Below, piece by piece: positions 8,481 to 17,496 of a stretch of DNA of 64,000 bases. The stretch is from Vibrio agarivorans (GTDB lineage: Bacteria; Pseudomonadota; Gammaproteobacteria; Enterobacterales; Vibrionaceae): assembly GCF_030409635.1 (NCBI RefSeq), contig NZ_JAUFQF010000004.1:2700241-2764240 (forward strand), given 5' to 3'. Positions within the stretch are counted from its first letter, which is position 1; every line of letters begins with the position of its first letter. Position numbers and translations under genes: made by a program. Below the pieces are notes generated by a model. That model did not search any database and was not told the origin of the DNA. It worked only from the letters and a program-made list of their open reading frames with translations.

Positions 8481-8597
8481 ATGGCATTTAATTTAACTAA
8501 AATGACAATCTATGCTTTGATTAGCGCCATTGCTCGGGACTTACGAGACATGGTCACACACCATATGAGCGCTCCGTACCAGCAGTTTAATAATTAA
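8481..8597 (+). CDS. Orphan 38-codon ORF, probable truncated gene start
   Basis: An ATG at 8481 with AGGAA seven bases upstream opens 38 codons, starting MAFNLTKMTIYALISAIARD and ending at TAA. The composition (amphipathic helix, then DLRD and a His-rich turn) looks like a real protein N-terminus rather than random sequence. The ORF ends abruptly in front of a hairpin at 8599-8631. I read it as the leftover start of a longer gene, or a genuine microprotein. I cannot name the family. Confidence 0.4.
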   Translation: MAFNLTKMTIYALISAIARDLRDMVTHHMSAPYQQFNN

Positions 8598-8598
8598 A

Positions 8599-8631
8599 CA
8601 GCAACCTAAGGATCTATTTATTAGGTTGCTG
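8599..8631. terminator. Hairpin after the 38-codon ORF
   Basis: A ten-base perfect stem, CAGCAACCTA/TAGGTTGCTG, two bases after the stop codon. There is no T-run beyond it, so termination strength is uncertain. Confidence 0.5.
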
Positions 8632-8701
8632 CTTGCGTTGCCATTAAGTGAAACAGACTAAGCTTGTGTATAAAGCTTCGTACTCGTTAAAGTAAGTAAC
8701 T

Positions 8702-9502
8702 CTAGAGACGCTTTGGATCAACCGCATTGTCTAGCATACGAGTCATCACCGAGGCCATGAGTTTACGCGGCGTAAAATCAGCCATTGTCACCATGATGTT
8801 GTTACGTACACCGGGAATGGTGACGACACGTTTACCAATACCTTGTAGAGCGACTTTTGCAACTATTTCAGGTGTTTTTGCAGCCATTGGTACTTTGCTC
8901 CAATTCACTCCTGTATTCGCTGCCATCGGCGTTTTCGTGAGTCCAGGCGATAAGATACTGACATCAACACCTTTTGGTTTTAACTCCCCGTAAAGTGATT
9001 GTCCAAAGCCAATGACAAAGGCTTTAGAGCCTGCATAAGTAGAGAAGTAAGGGGATGCCATTTGACCAAACATACTCGCAACCAACAAGATCGCCCCTTT
9101 TCCGCGCTTGACCATTGTTTTGCTGAAGTGATGGCTCAATTCCAAAGTAGAAGACACGTTTACCTCTAACATTCGTCGCTCACTATCTAGGTTAAGTTTT
9201 TCGAAAGCACCATTAGTTTCCAGCCCTGCAGATAGCGCAATCAACCCGATGTCGCGTTCATTGGTTTTTACTTTATCTACGCCTTGCTGAGTCGCTAGGT
9301 CAGCGACGATAACGTCCGTTTCAATTGAGTACTGAAAAGCCAGAGATTGAGCATGTTCCTTTAACTCTTTTTCACGACGAGCGACCAATACGAGGTTCAT
9401 TCCGTCAGCCGCGAGCTGTTTTGCAAGTTGCTCACCAATACCAGAAGTTGCACCAGTCACTAATGCCCAACCGCCGTATTTTTGTTTAAAATTAAAAGAC
9501 AT
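8702..9502 (-). CDS. Short-chain dehydrogenase/reductase
   Basis: A 266-aa classical SDR. The nucleotide-binding TGATSGIG motif is at about residues 17-24, a modified NAG equivalent (SAGLE) lies around residue 90, and the catalytic Ser and YAGSK (Tyr-x-x-x-Lys) are at about 143 and 156-160. It should be a cytosolic NAD(P)H-dependent oxidoreductase acting on a small hydroxyl/keto compound or lipid. The substrate cannot be told from sequence. ORF length is normal for the family. It is a single gene read toward the accessory stretch, with a divergent-free upstream region shared with the next minus-strand gene. Confidence 0.88.
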   Translation of the reverse strand: MSFNFKQKYGGWALVTGATSGIGEQLAKQLAADGMNLVLVARREKELKEHAQSLAFQYSIETDVIVADLATQQGVDKVKTNERDIGLIALSAGLETNGAFEKLNLDSERRMLEVNVSSTLELSHHFSKTMVKRGKGAILLVASMFGQMASPYFSTYAGSKAFVIGFGQSLYGELKPKGVDVSILSPGLTKTPMAANTGVNWSKVPMAAKTPEIVAKVALQGIGKRVVTIPGVRNNIMVTMADFTPRKLMASVMTRMLDNAVDPKRL

Positions 9503-9571
9503 TTTTCATACTCCCACTGGATCGCCAGTTAAATAGATAGTTAGTTCGCTGAATGATTATGCTTTTCTCGT

Positions 9572-9922
9572 TCAAACATACTGTTTGAAGATAGGCTCTA
9601 CTGATGATTGATAACGCTCGCTGGTGCGCTGTTCATCTTCGTCATAGGTAAAGCCACCTCCTGTTTTTTCACTTGGGTCTAAATAGGCAAAACGTTCACT
9701 GGTGCGCTGTTCATCTTCGTCATAGGTAAATGAATCGGAACGACTTGGCTGAGAATAAGACAATGTTTGCTCTAACAACTCTTTTGATTTGAACCGTTGA
9801 ATATTTGACTTTGCATTTTCAATCGATAGGTTGGCACTCACCTGCTCATTGTAATTTTGAGCACTAGCCATTGAAGAAAATGAGATGATTGAAGCAATAA
9901 GAGCAATAGTAGTCGCTTTCAT
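9572..9922 (-). CDS. Small exported protein with an internal DEDEQRTSER repeat
   Basis: A 116-aa precursor. Residues 1-21 are a typical signal peptide ending in ASA before QNYNEQ, so the mature protein of about 95 aa is periplasmic or secreted. The C-terminal half holds two copies of FTYDEDEQRTSER separated by about a dozen residues. There are no Cys residues and no recognised domain; the charged repeat suggests an extended or metal/cation-contacting segment. It stands alone, with nothing recognisable upstream on its strand. Function unknown. Confidence 0.7.
   Translation of the reverse strand: MKATTIALIASIISFSSMASAQNYNEQVSANLSIENAKSNIQRFKSKELLEQTLSYSQPSRSDSFTYDEDEQRTSERFAYLDPSEKTGGGFTYDEDEQRTSERYQSSVEPIFKQYV
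9615..9730 (-). repeat. Two 38-bp direct repeats inside the exported-protein gene
   Basis: Copies at 9615-9652 and 9693-9730 differ at only two or three bases and are 78 bp (26 codons) apart, in frame. They encode the doubled FTYDEDEQRTSER motif and look like a recent internal duplication. Confidence 0.85.
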
Positions 9923-10018
9923 AGTACAGACCTTTAACTGAATTTAACCTTTAAGTGCTGGGATAACCTCAGCCCTCATCAACGCTAAGCATTGTAAGTC
10001 AGCGGATAGAGTTCAAAA

Positions 10019-10607
10019 ATAGACATTAATGAACTTGAATCATTCAAATATGAAGCATTGACTTCATTCTTATACAGCTAGATGTGGAATATCAACAGTA
10101 CTACTGCCTATACAATTTAGGAGCAGTCAGCGCCGGTAAAATTTGTGAAACATTTTTGTCCAGCTTCGTGCTGGCGGGGTAGATCACTGGTAGGGGTAGC
10201 TCAACGTAACGCAGAACTGCCCCAAACCTTGTTAGCAATACTATAGCTCTAAAGCCAAGTTGGAGTTGTTTCCCCTAATTTTCCTCACAACCAAGGCTGC
10301 TTCAATATGGGACGGTTACCATTAATAAAATGCAGACAACGATTTAGCTGAATAACTCTCCTGAGCTCGATCATATCCCGAACCTCGCTGGGAATTGAGC
10401 ACCTGGCGTTTGGTTTAGACTTAAACCTGCACAGTAATTTATGCATAACTTACTGAATATGGCATTAATTTCTTACATTTAAAAACTTACACTTAATCAG
10501 TCGATAGAAATATAATCTACTCGGTTCATACTGTCAGCCTCACTAATGCAACTTATGACCATGGCTAGAAAAATAACAATTAATGAGTATTATTCAAGGA
10601 TTGAACA
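10019..10607. other. Gene-free gap with one member of the hairpin motif
   Basis: No ORF with plausible start and coding character is seen. At 10193-10223 GGGGTAG can pair with CTGCCCC, and TAACGCAGAACTGCCCC resembles the motif at 8243. The right part (10440-10600) is AT-rich and holds the promoter region of the next lipoprotein gene. Confidence 0.5.
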
Positions 10608-11573
10608 ATGAGTAGTAAGTTACTATCCGTACCTGTTTCTATTGTGCTGCTTGCTGGGTGTGCGAGCAGTGCAAATTACGTTAACAATGTAGAACGTATC
10701 AAAGACCGAAGAAGTGAAGACTCTTCGGCGTACTCGCACTTGGATAGTAGGTATGTAAGTGATGAGTTGAAGCTAATGACCTTCTTGGGCGATAGCAGCA
10801 TCAAACCGATTAACGCCAATAACCTAGATCGTTATGCTAGTGACTACAATCCTCATGCTTTCAGTGATGGGTTGCTAGGTGGTGGCGCGGTACTAGCTTT
10901 AGCGGGTGGTATGAATATCCTGCAATTGGGTACCTTTTCTGTGTCCAATAGTTTGTCTCGAATTGATATGCAAGAATCCTTTACTAGAACTCAGGTACTT
11001 CATTTGGTGCCAATTAATGGTATGTCGGACGAGGAAGTTGTCGAAGCTTATGAAAGCGCACGTATAAATGTAAAAGAAGAAGTCCTTGCTGCACTAGGGG
11101 ATTCAGGGGGTGTATTTACATCAGAAGATGGTCTGCATAATTATATCTTCAATACAAATAGTGACTATTGCGTAAACTCTACTTTCGCAGACAGTAAATT
11201 TGACTATGGCTCATGCTATACGTACATGACCAATCATATCGATATGCATCGAACAGGGGCTAAAAACGTCCCATATACGCCAAGCGAAGAGTTCTTGGTG
11301 GTAAGAGCAAACTTGGAAATTGGGTTCCCTATTGAGAATTTATCATTCACTTCGGGCAATCCCACATTCTTATATATGAGTCCATGGGGTGAGACCCCTG
11401 AGTTCTATACGAAACGCTACAATTATACTGAAGAACAGTGGGTAGAGTTATTTCGTACAGATCGACTTTCTATTCTTCCTTACCTAAAGGACTTGAACAC
11501 TGGGAAAGTGCACTACTTTAACAAAAAGTTGGCGAGTAAATTCCAACCGGATGAGTTCTCTGTAATTCGATAA
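10608..11573 (+). CDS. Uncharacterised lipoprotein
   Basis: A 321-aa protein starting MSSKLLSVPVSIVLLAGCAS. The LAGC lipobox at residues 15-18 marks it as a lipoprotein; residue +2 is Ala, which favours the outer membrane. A glycine/alanine-rich stretch near residues 85-105 (GLLGGGAVLALAGG) may be a short membrane-interacting helix. The C-terminal part includes two Cys about 20 residues apart (SDYCVNS and GSCYTY) that could pair. RBS AAGGA lies nine bases before the ATG. No family recognised. It is a single gene with its own terminator in the accessory stretch. Confidence 0.75.
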   Translation: MSSKLLSVPVSIVLLAGCASSANYVNNVERIKDRRSEDSSAYSHLDSRYVSDELKLMTFLGDSSIKPINANNLDRYASDYNPHAFSDGLLGGGAVLALAGGMNILQLGTFSVSNSLSRIDMQESFTRTQVLHLVPINGMSDEEVVEAYESARINVKEEVLAALGDSGGVFTSEDGLHNYIFNTNSDYCVNSTFADSKFDYGSCYTYMTNHIDMHRTGAKNVPYTPSEEFLVVRANLEIGFPIENLSFTSGNPTFLYMSPWGETPEFYTKRYNYTEEQWVELFRTDRLSILPYLKDLNTGKVHYFNKKLASKFQPDEFSVIR

Positions 11574-11603
11574 TATAGAATCAAATGCAACCAACCATGA
11601 AAA

Positions 11604-11627
11604 GGCACTTCATAACCCAGAAGTGCC
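11604..11627 (+). terminator. Terminator after the lipoprotein gene (hairpin-motif type)
   Basis: GGCACTT/AAGTGCC with a ten-base loop CATAACCCAG. The architecture is the same as the hairpin at 8231-8258 and the loop is similar. Confidence 0.6.
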
Positions 11628-11882
11628 CTATTGTTGGATAGAGCTTTTACTAATTCACATCCTGTTCATGAGCTTTTCCCTACTAAAAGTTATCCACTAT
11701 TCTCATGGTGTTCGTCGTGAATCCCTCTTTTACATCACGGGGTAAATTCGACCAACTATCACTGTACGGTTACCCTTGAATACCTAAACAACATGTTTGT
11801 CCTAGACAACAAATAGTGCTCATTAACTCTAGAAGGTAATATGGTAGACTATATGTGTACAGTTACTTATGTGGAGATATTA

Positions 11883-13013
11883 ATGGCGAGCACCGAACCA
11901 AATCGTCACGGGTTAAAACGTTATATACCTCAAGATATTAGGCAAGTTATCCGAAAAAACTCCGGATATGGTTGTGTCATATGTGGTTCAATGTTTTGTG
12001 ATTACGAGCATATAGAGCCAGAATTTCACAATGCGACTAAGCATGACCCAGAATGCATGACCTTGCTCTGCGGTGGTTGCCATCATCATGTAACAGGACG
12101 AAGAAAATCTAAGCGAAATGTTTGGAAAGCAAAAAATAACCCTTTTGCCATTGAGCATGGTTATGTTAAAGAATTTATTGAACCTACTATTGAACAGCAA
12201 ATACGCATAGGCGATAGCTTTGTAGACTCTACTCAAGTTGTCCTAGAGCTTCATGGTAAGCCTGTACTATGGTTTGAAAAACCAGTTGAACCTGACGAAC
12301 CAATATTGGTTAATGCAATATTTTATGACTCTAAAGGTAAGCCACAAGCTTTCATAAATCGGAACCAGTTTACTGCGGTTGTTGGAGATTGCGACATAAA
12401 ATCAGAAGGTACTTCGATTGAATTCAGACCTAAACCAGGCAAAATATCTTTAGTCTTAAACGTGGAAGCAGGTCAACCTGTCAGTATAGACCGTTTGGAT
12501 ATGCACTATTTGGGTACGGGTTTTCAGGTATTACCAAATAAATCGATGTGTTTGACTTCCGGCGAGTCTACTATGTCTTTAAGTAAGATGAACGTTAGTA
12601 ACTGCGGAACTGGACTAGTATTTGGCGCTATACCAAAAACACGCAACTTCCCTCTCGGAGCTATAAAAAGACTAGACATTGCTTATGCTATCGCGAGAAA
12701 AACTACTAATTTTGTAAATACTAACGGTCAACAATTGGGATGGATTAGTGGAGACCTAATCGTAGATAAAAACTATGATTTTGTTGCAAAACTTAACTAT
12801 ATCGACGATTCCAAAATTGGGGTGGTGAACTTTTTTGGAGAGTTTGTTGGTTATTTATATAAACATTCTTCATCTTCGGCTAGCGTAGAAATGCAACAAC
12901 CAGAATACGAAACTTATGAACCCATTTGGCAAAACCCTATGTTGTCCAAAACCAAATATCTTCGAGCACGTAATACTTATGATGTCTCTCATCGACTGTT
13001 TGGGCGGCGTTAA
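11883..13013 (+). CDS. HNH nuclease-like protein with long C-terminal domain
   Basis: The start at 11883 is chosen because GGAG lies six bases upstream; an in-frame ATG at 11841 lacks a good RBS. The 376-aa protein has an N-terminal HNH/zinc-finger block. It comprises YGCVICGSMFCDYEHIEP (first CxxC and the His-containing strand), then CMTLLCGGCHHHVTGRRK (second CxxC next to three His). The remaining 290 residues are beta-rich (repeated short strands, for example LIVDKNYDFVAKLNYIDD) with no catalytic motif I recognise. It could be a binding or sensor domain. Such HNH plus beta-domain proteins occur in mobile and defence-associated loci, but nothing else here proves a defence role. Composition is more AT-rich than the neighbouring core genes, which suggests horizontal acquisition. 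Confidence 0.75.
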   Translation: MASTEPNRHGLKRYIPQDIRQVIRKNSGYGCVICGSMFCDYEHIEPEFHNATKHDPECMTLLCGGCHHHVTGRRKSKRNVWKAKNNPFAIEHGYVKEFIEPTIEQQIRIGDSFVDSTQVVLELHGKPVLWFEKPVEPDEPILVNAIFYDSKGKPQAFINRNQFTAVVGDCDIKSEGTSIEFRPKPGKISLVLNVEAGQPVSIDRLDMHYLGTGFQVLPNKSMCLTSGESTMSLSKMNVSNCGTGLVFGAIPKTRNFPLGAIKRLDIAYAIARKTTNFVNTNGQQLGWISGDLIVDKNYDFVAKLNYIDDSKIGVVNFFGEFVGYLYKHSSSSASVEMQQPEYETYEPIWQNPMLSKTKYLRARNTYDVSHRLFGRR

Positions 13014-13575
13014 GCTTTGAACTGCACTGTGTAATGGAAAAGTGAAATAGGCCACAACATTAGAGGTTTTTCTATACCACAAGTAATCCGTAATTTGCTA
13101 ATTTAGCAATTGCTGTAACTCGGAATTGTCCAGAAACACGCCAGCGGGAACACTGCTAGCAGAAAAATCACCAACCCATTCATACTCCATAGCTCTGTAA
13201 ATAAAGCGGCAAAAAACTTTGTGATGCACAAGTACACTAATATTACTTATGCGCTGCCAATTTTGCAGCTCAGCTCATAAACCTCTAGTTTAACGAACCT
13301 ACTAAGACGCCAACAAGAATTGAAATTAAACTAATTACAATCAAGAGCTTAAAAACAGAAAGCCATACTTAAAGAGAAGTACTAACCCGAACTAAGCCCC
13401 TTTACAACCCTCAAACACCAACGTTTTATTTGTATTATTTAATTATTTGAACTTATCCACAGTTTAACAAAGCCAACGCGATTCAGACCACATTCCAGAG
13501 GCGAATCGGTTTTCTCGCCCTCTTTTGTATTGCTAACCTTCCCTCATACTCAAATACCCTACGAAAGAGATACTT
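13014..13575. other. AT-rich gap before the alginate lyase gene
   Basis: No supported gene. TAACTCGGAATTGTCC at 13116-13131 recurs exactly at 21576-21591. A minus-strand run at about 13290-13375 would encode a hydrophobic peptide but has no start codon or RBS. The last 60 bases carry the RBS region for the lyase. Confidence 0.5.
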
Positions 13576-15144
13576 ATGAAAAAGTCACCAATTGCATTCA
13601 TTTTAGGTTCATTACTATTCGCTGGCGCGACAACTAGCCACGCAAGCACAGAACAAGTTACCCAACCTACAGCAGTTATGGTTGATCAAGGTGTTGCTGT
13701 GGTTTCTGCACAAGAGGTGCTGGAGCTACGCGAGAGCATCAACAACGCGCAAGATGGCGATGTTATTAGCATCAAACCAGGTCGCTATGCCGATTTAGGT
13801 CGTGTGACTTTATCAGCGAACAACGTCAAGATTGTCGCTCAAGAGCCAGGAACTGCCATTTTTAATGGCTCAACTCAGTTCTTGATTAAGGGTGATAACA
13901 ACCTAATTGAAAGCTTAGTCTTCACTGATGGCGGCGCAACACTAAGCACTGAAAGTCATGATGCAAACATCATGGGCGTGTTTGGTATCTTTGGCAAAAA
14001 CAACACCTTAAACAACTCTGTTATCTACAAGTTCAACGATTACGAATACGTAGCGGATGAGAAAGGAAAGTACCCTAACATCCGTTGGATCACGGTTGGC
14101 GGCGAAAACAACAAGATTACCAACAATACTTTTGAAGGTAAGTACAAGCGCGGCGCGATGCTTGTTGTGGCAACATCAGACAAGTTAGAGAAAACTCTGA
14201 TCGAAGGTAACATCTTTAAAGACCTGACGGCTTTAGATATGGAGCTGATCGAAAACTCTAACCCGAAAATGGTGAGAACCAACCGCAACGACAGACAAGC
14301 GATCCGCGTGGGTGACAGCCACAACTCACTATTTGAGTCACAAAGTATTATCCGCAATAACTACTTCGACAATATCAGTGGTTATGTCGGTAAAAACGGC
14401 TCTGGTGAGATCGAGCTTATCTCAGTGAAAGCAAGCGGTATTACTTTTGATGGCAACACAATCAAAAACAGTACTTCGATGATTTCTTTACGTCATGGCC
14501 ATAACAATGTTGTGACAAACAACGTGATTTTACCGGGTAACACGGCTAACTCAGGCGGTATCCGTATCTATGATGAGAACCACGTAATTGAAAACAACTA
14601 TATCGAAGGCACATTAGGTAAAGGTACTTACCGTGGCGCTCTTGTGCTGAACACTGGCATCATCGATGTAGCAAATGGCGAAGTGCTAAGTAAAGATTCA
14701 ACGGACGGCAAAACACTGCAAAAACAGTGGACACCAAAAGATGTTGTGGTTAAGAACAACACGCTAGTGAACAACACACAAGGTATCTTTGCGAGTAATG
14801 CAATTCACCGTGTAAGTTTAACCAACGATGAACGTGTTGAAACAATCTTCCCTGCTGTTGATACGTTATTTGAAAACAACCTATCTATCGCGACTGAAGA
14901 TGGTACGAATGCCTTCCGACAGTTTGAGGGTGAAAAATTCCAAATGGTTGGCTCTAAGTTTGTGAACAATATCTTCTATGGTCAAATCGAAGGCTTAGAC
15001 CAGTTGCCTAAAGGTGTTTCTACAGATACACCAGCAATGGAGCGTGACGAGCAAGGTCTATTGAAAGCGGTTGGTACAGTAGGTGCATCTAACCTAACCG
15101 TACTGAATGAAGAGATGGTTGGCTCATCTATCGTTATCAACTAA
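13576..15144 (+). CDS. Alginate lyase, polysaccharide lyase family 6
   Basis: A 522-aa secreted protein with a signal peptide to about residue 24 (ATTSHAS). The rest is a right-handed parallel beta-helix, visible as repeated N-x-I/V-x-x-N-x-F/I turns (asparagine ladders such as NNLIESLVF, NNKITNNTF, HNNVVTNNV). The family's catalytic pair is present: Lys in LISVKASG near residue 280 and Arg in MISLRHGHNN near residue 305. PL6 (chondroitinase-B fold) enzymes cleave alginate by beta-elimination. An alginate-degrading marine vibrio would use it outside the cytoplasm. It is a single gene with no other alginate genes nearby, so it may have been acquired separately. It could also act on another uronic-acid polymer. 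Confidence 0.87.
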   Translation: MKKSPIAFILGSLLFAGATTSHASTEQVTQPTAVMVDQGVAVVSAQEVLELRESINNAQDGDVISIKPGRYADLGRVTLSANNVKIVAQEPGTAIFNGSTQFLIKGDNNLIESLVFTDGGATLSTESHDANIMGVFGIFGKNNTLNNSVIYKFNDYEYVADEKGKYPNIRWITVGGENNKITNNTFEGKYKRGAMLVVATSDKLEKTLIEGNIFKDLTALDMELIENSNPKMVRTNRNDRQAIRVGDSHNSLFESQSIIRNNYFDNISGYVGKNGSGEIELISVKASGITFDGNTIKNSTSMISLRHGHNNVVTNNVILPGNTANSGGIRIYDENHVIENNYIEGTLGKGTYRGALVLNTGIIDVANGEVLSKDSTDGKTLQKQWTPKDVVVKNNTLVNNTQGIFASNAIHRVSLTNDERVETIFPAVDTLFENNLSIATEDGTNAFRQFEGEKFQMVGSKFVNNIFYGQIEGLDQLPKGVSTDTPAMERDEQGLLKAVGTVGASNLTVLNEEMVGSSIVIN

Positions 15145-15407
15145 TCGATTTCATCTATCATCTCTGGTTCGTTCAGCAACCTATTCGCTGAACGAACCTA
15201 ATTCTTGTCCCCTGCTACCTTTCCTTATAATCAGTTAATCGCACAACTAGACGCCCGCTCATACGCAAACGTTTGCTCAACCAATCATCCCGAAGTAACT
15301 CCGAATCAATTCTTTTAGTAAAAACTGACTATTTCCACTGCCGTTCTGCGCATTTTATAGCTAGAATACGCGCAACCCACTCCCCCATCCTACGGATAAG
15401 GAATGCC

Positions 15408-16619
15408 ATGAGCAGCCAAAACGTACTGTCTAACGAAGTCGTGATCGTCAGCAACTCTTCTGATAACCCTTTTGCCATTGATGTCGCTTACGCTATGGGA
15501 CAACACGAAGATATTTCTGATGTCATCAGCATGAAGCACTTCATGAACACCGAATTTTGTCCCCGCTTTATCTCTGATGAAGAGGATATGGACAATATCG
15601 GTAACAGCTTAGAAGGCAAAACGGTCGTTATCGTCAGTACTGGTAATCTCGTTACTAGTCGACAAGAGTTGGCCATGCACAACTTCATCATTGCTCGCGC
15701 AGCGAAAGAGAATGGTGCAAGCCGTGTGGTTTTAGTCGAACCTGACCTGTTTTTCTCTGCTCAAGACCGTGGCCCTCGCCCAGAACTTGGTGATGTGGAT
15801 ACTGACCGCTCTGTCTCCGATATTAAGAAGTTCGATGGCCAGCCTTTCACCGCTAAGCTCTACGCTCAGATGCTTAAACTGTCAGGCGTGGATGATGTGA
15901 TTACCGTTCACAACCACTCTATCTCTGTACAGAAGATGTTTAGCGATGTATTTGAAGGTCGTTTCTACAACCTTATTCCTTACGAGATTTATGCGCACTA
16001 TCTATTGAACTCAAATATCTTGAGCTACGGTGAGGAAGGCGAAGGTCTAGTGTTGTGTGCTCCAGACAAAGGCGCGCGCGATTTTGTCAAAGAGATGTAT
16101 AACACACTGGGCTTAACCAAAGCCAAGTTCATCATGTTAGACAAAGAACGTACCGCTGAGCGCAAAGTTGAAATCACGCTTCATAAAGAGAGCGAAGATA
16201 CGTTTGAAGGGCTAGATAACCCAAGTATCGTTTTGTTTGACGACATGGTGCGTACCGGCTCTACCGTCGTTAAATCTTGTCAGTTTTTACAGAAGTTGAG
16301 GCCAGCGAATATGGTATTTACTGTGTCGCACTTCTACGCAAGCTCTGAAGGTCGTGAGCGTATGTCAAACCCTGCGCTGGGCGAAATTCTGACGCTGAAC
16401 ACGATGCCAACCATCCTTAACCGTGATGAGCAAGGTCGTCTACGTAAGAAGATGGTGGTACTAAAAATCGAGAAATTCTTGGCTCAAGAGCTTTGTAAAA
16501 TTCTTGATATTCCTCAACGTTCAGTCGAGGAAAACCCATACAAGATCGACATGTCTTCAAAGAACCCTCGCTTCCAGCGCAAGATTTGGTTCTCTGACCA
16601 ACTCTCTGAGTTGCAGTAA
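15408..16619 (+). CDS. Ribose-phosphate pyrophosphokinase-like phosphoribosyltransferase
   Basis: The start at 15408 has AAGGA six bases upstream; longer readings begin in non-coding DNA. The 403-aa protein has the two-lobe PRPP-synthetase fold. The N-terminal lobe includes VVIVSTGNL and VEPDLFFSAQDRGPRP. The C-terminal PRTase lobe has the PRPP loop IVLFDDMVRTGSTV, with the acidic pair preceding the RTGSTV turn. It is longer than Prs (about 315 aa) and diverged from it. It may be an accessory paralogue that makes PRPP or a related phosphoribosyl transfer enzyme rather than the essential Prs. Cytosolic, monocistronic, with a strong terminator. Confidence 0.82.
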   Translation: MSSQNVLSNEVVIVSNSSDNPFAIDVAYAMGQHEDISDVISMKHFMNTEFCPRFISDEEDMDNIGNSLEGKTVVIVSTGNLVTSRQELAMHNFIIARAAKENGASRVVLVEPDLFFSAQDRGPRPELGDVDTDRSVSDIKKFDGQPFTAKLYAQMLKLSGVDDVITVHNHSISVQKMFSDVFEGRFYNLIPYEIYAHYLLNSNILSYGEEGEGLVLCAPDKGARDFVKEMYNTLGLTKAKFIMLDKERTAERKVEITLHKESEDTFEGLDNPSIVLFDDMVRTGSTVVKSCQFLQKLRPANMVFTVSHFYASSEGRERMSNPALGEILTLNTMPTILNRDEQGRLRKKMVVLKIEKFLAQELCKILDIPQRSVEENPYKIDMSSKNPRFQRKIWFSDQLSELQ

Positions 16620-16640
16620 TCAGCACTTTATTTCGCTTGT

Positions 16641-16676
16641 ACAAAGCCTGCTTGAACGCAGGCTTTGTTATTTTTA
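16641..16676 (+). terminator. Terminator after the PRPP-synthetase-like gene
   Basis: An 11-bp perfect stem, ACAAAGCCTGC/GCAGGCTTTGT, followed by TATTTTT. Confidence 0.9.
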
Positions 16677-16759
16677 GCATCTGATTTTAAGGGTTATTTT
16701 CATTCGCCTCTAATGAGTCACTATATATTAGGAAAAGCTCTACTCACCCAAGTACTAAC

Positions 16760-16789
16760 TTGAACGATCGTTAATTCATTCGTTATAAT
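16760..16789 (+). promoter_or_regulatory. Promoter and possible self-operator of the TetR gene
   Basis: TTGAAC (16760-16765) and TATAAT (16784-16789) are 18 bases apart, close to ideal sigma-70 elements. The palindrome AACGATCGTT at 16763-16772 overlaps the -35 box. It is a natural place for the encoded TetR protein to bind and repress itself. Confidence 0.6.
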
Positions 16790-16824
16790 TTCGCTATTCA
16801 TACTCTCAGTAACTAGGTATTCGC

Positions 16825-17415
16825 ATGGGTAAAAAACCACAGTTTGATCGTGATGATGTCATCAACAAAGCCAAAGACCTTTATTGGGCTAAGGGTTATC
16901 ACGGGACGTCTGTACGCGCACTTCAAGAGGCACTCGATATGCGCCCGGGTAGTATCTACGCGACTTTTGGCAGTAAAGATGGTTTGTTCAAAGAGGCGAT
17001 TGAGCGCTATGGGCAAAACAGTGATGCCCTATTACGTGAAACTTTGGCACAAGCGCCAACAAAGCTCTCTGGCCTTAAACACTTCATTCACAAAATCATC
17101 GTAGAGTGTCGCGACACTGCGCCGAGTGGTATGTGTATGGTAGTAAAGTCTGTTGCTGAATTGACTGAAGAAGACAACCCTGAGCTGCTAGCAATAGCAA
17201 AAAACCTGCTAGGTGCGGTAGAAAAAAACTTCACGGATGTGCTTAGTGCTGCTATCGCTGAGGGGGAAATCAGTGCAGATAAAGACCCTGTTGAACTTGC
17301 GCGCTATGTTCAGGTTCAGATCATCGGCTTACGTACGTTTGCTCGCGCGACAGATGAGATGAAGCTGGTTGAAAAGTTTATCGATGATATTTTTGTGAGT
17401 GGCCCTTTTCGGTAG
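16825..17415 (+). CDS. TetR/AcrR family transcriptional regulator
   Basis: A 196-aa regulator. The N-terminal helix-turn-helix is clear (AKDLYWAKGYHGTSVRALQE, then MRPGSIYATFGSKDGLFKEA, residues about 12-62). This is followed by an all-helical ligand-binding and dimerisation domain with a Cys-containing segment (DTAPSGMCMVVKS) often seen in the subgroup that senses electrophiles. The regulated genes are not evident: the convergent MATE gene has its promoter at the far end, so it is not an obvious divergent target. The upstream palindrome suggests autoregulation. Confidence 0.9.
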   Translation: MGKKPQFDRDDVINKAKDLYWAKGYHGTSVRALQEALDMRPGSIYATFGSKDGLFKEAIERYGQNSDALLRETLAQAPTKLSGLKHFIHKIIVECRDTAPSGMCMVVKSVAELTEEDNPELLAIAKNLLGAVEKNFTDVLSAAIAEGEISADKDPVELARYVQVQIIGLRTFARATDEMKLVEKFIDDIFVSGPFR

Positions 17416-17440
17416 CGAGTCGACTTTGAAGAAACAACAA

Positions 17441-17463
17441 AGCCCAACGCTCGTTGGGCTTTA
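17441..17463. terminator. Terminator between converging tetR and MATE genes
   Basis: Stem AGCCCAAC/GTTGGGCT with loop GCTC. A T-rich tail follows on the plus side and an A-rich flank on the other. Confidence 0.75.
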
Positions 17464-17496
17464 TGCTAAATATTACGCGCTTCTTTCTATCTTCAA

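Noticed and set aside
13290..13375. Minus-strand run encoding a hydrophobic peptide
   Set aside because: A stop codon precedes it directly and there is no ATG/GTG/TTG start with RBS at its head.
8060..13575. Integron attC sites or a CRISPR array in the accessory stretch
   Set aside because: No paired R'/R'' core sites with GTTRRRY and no regularly spaced repeats are present; the short hairpins differ in spacing and sequence.
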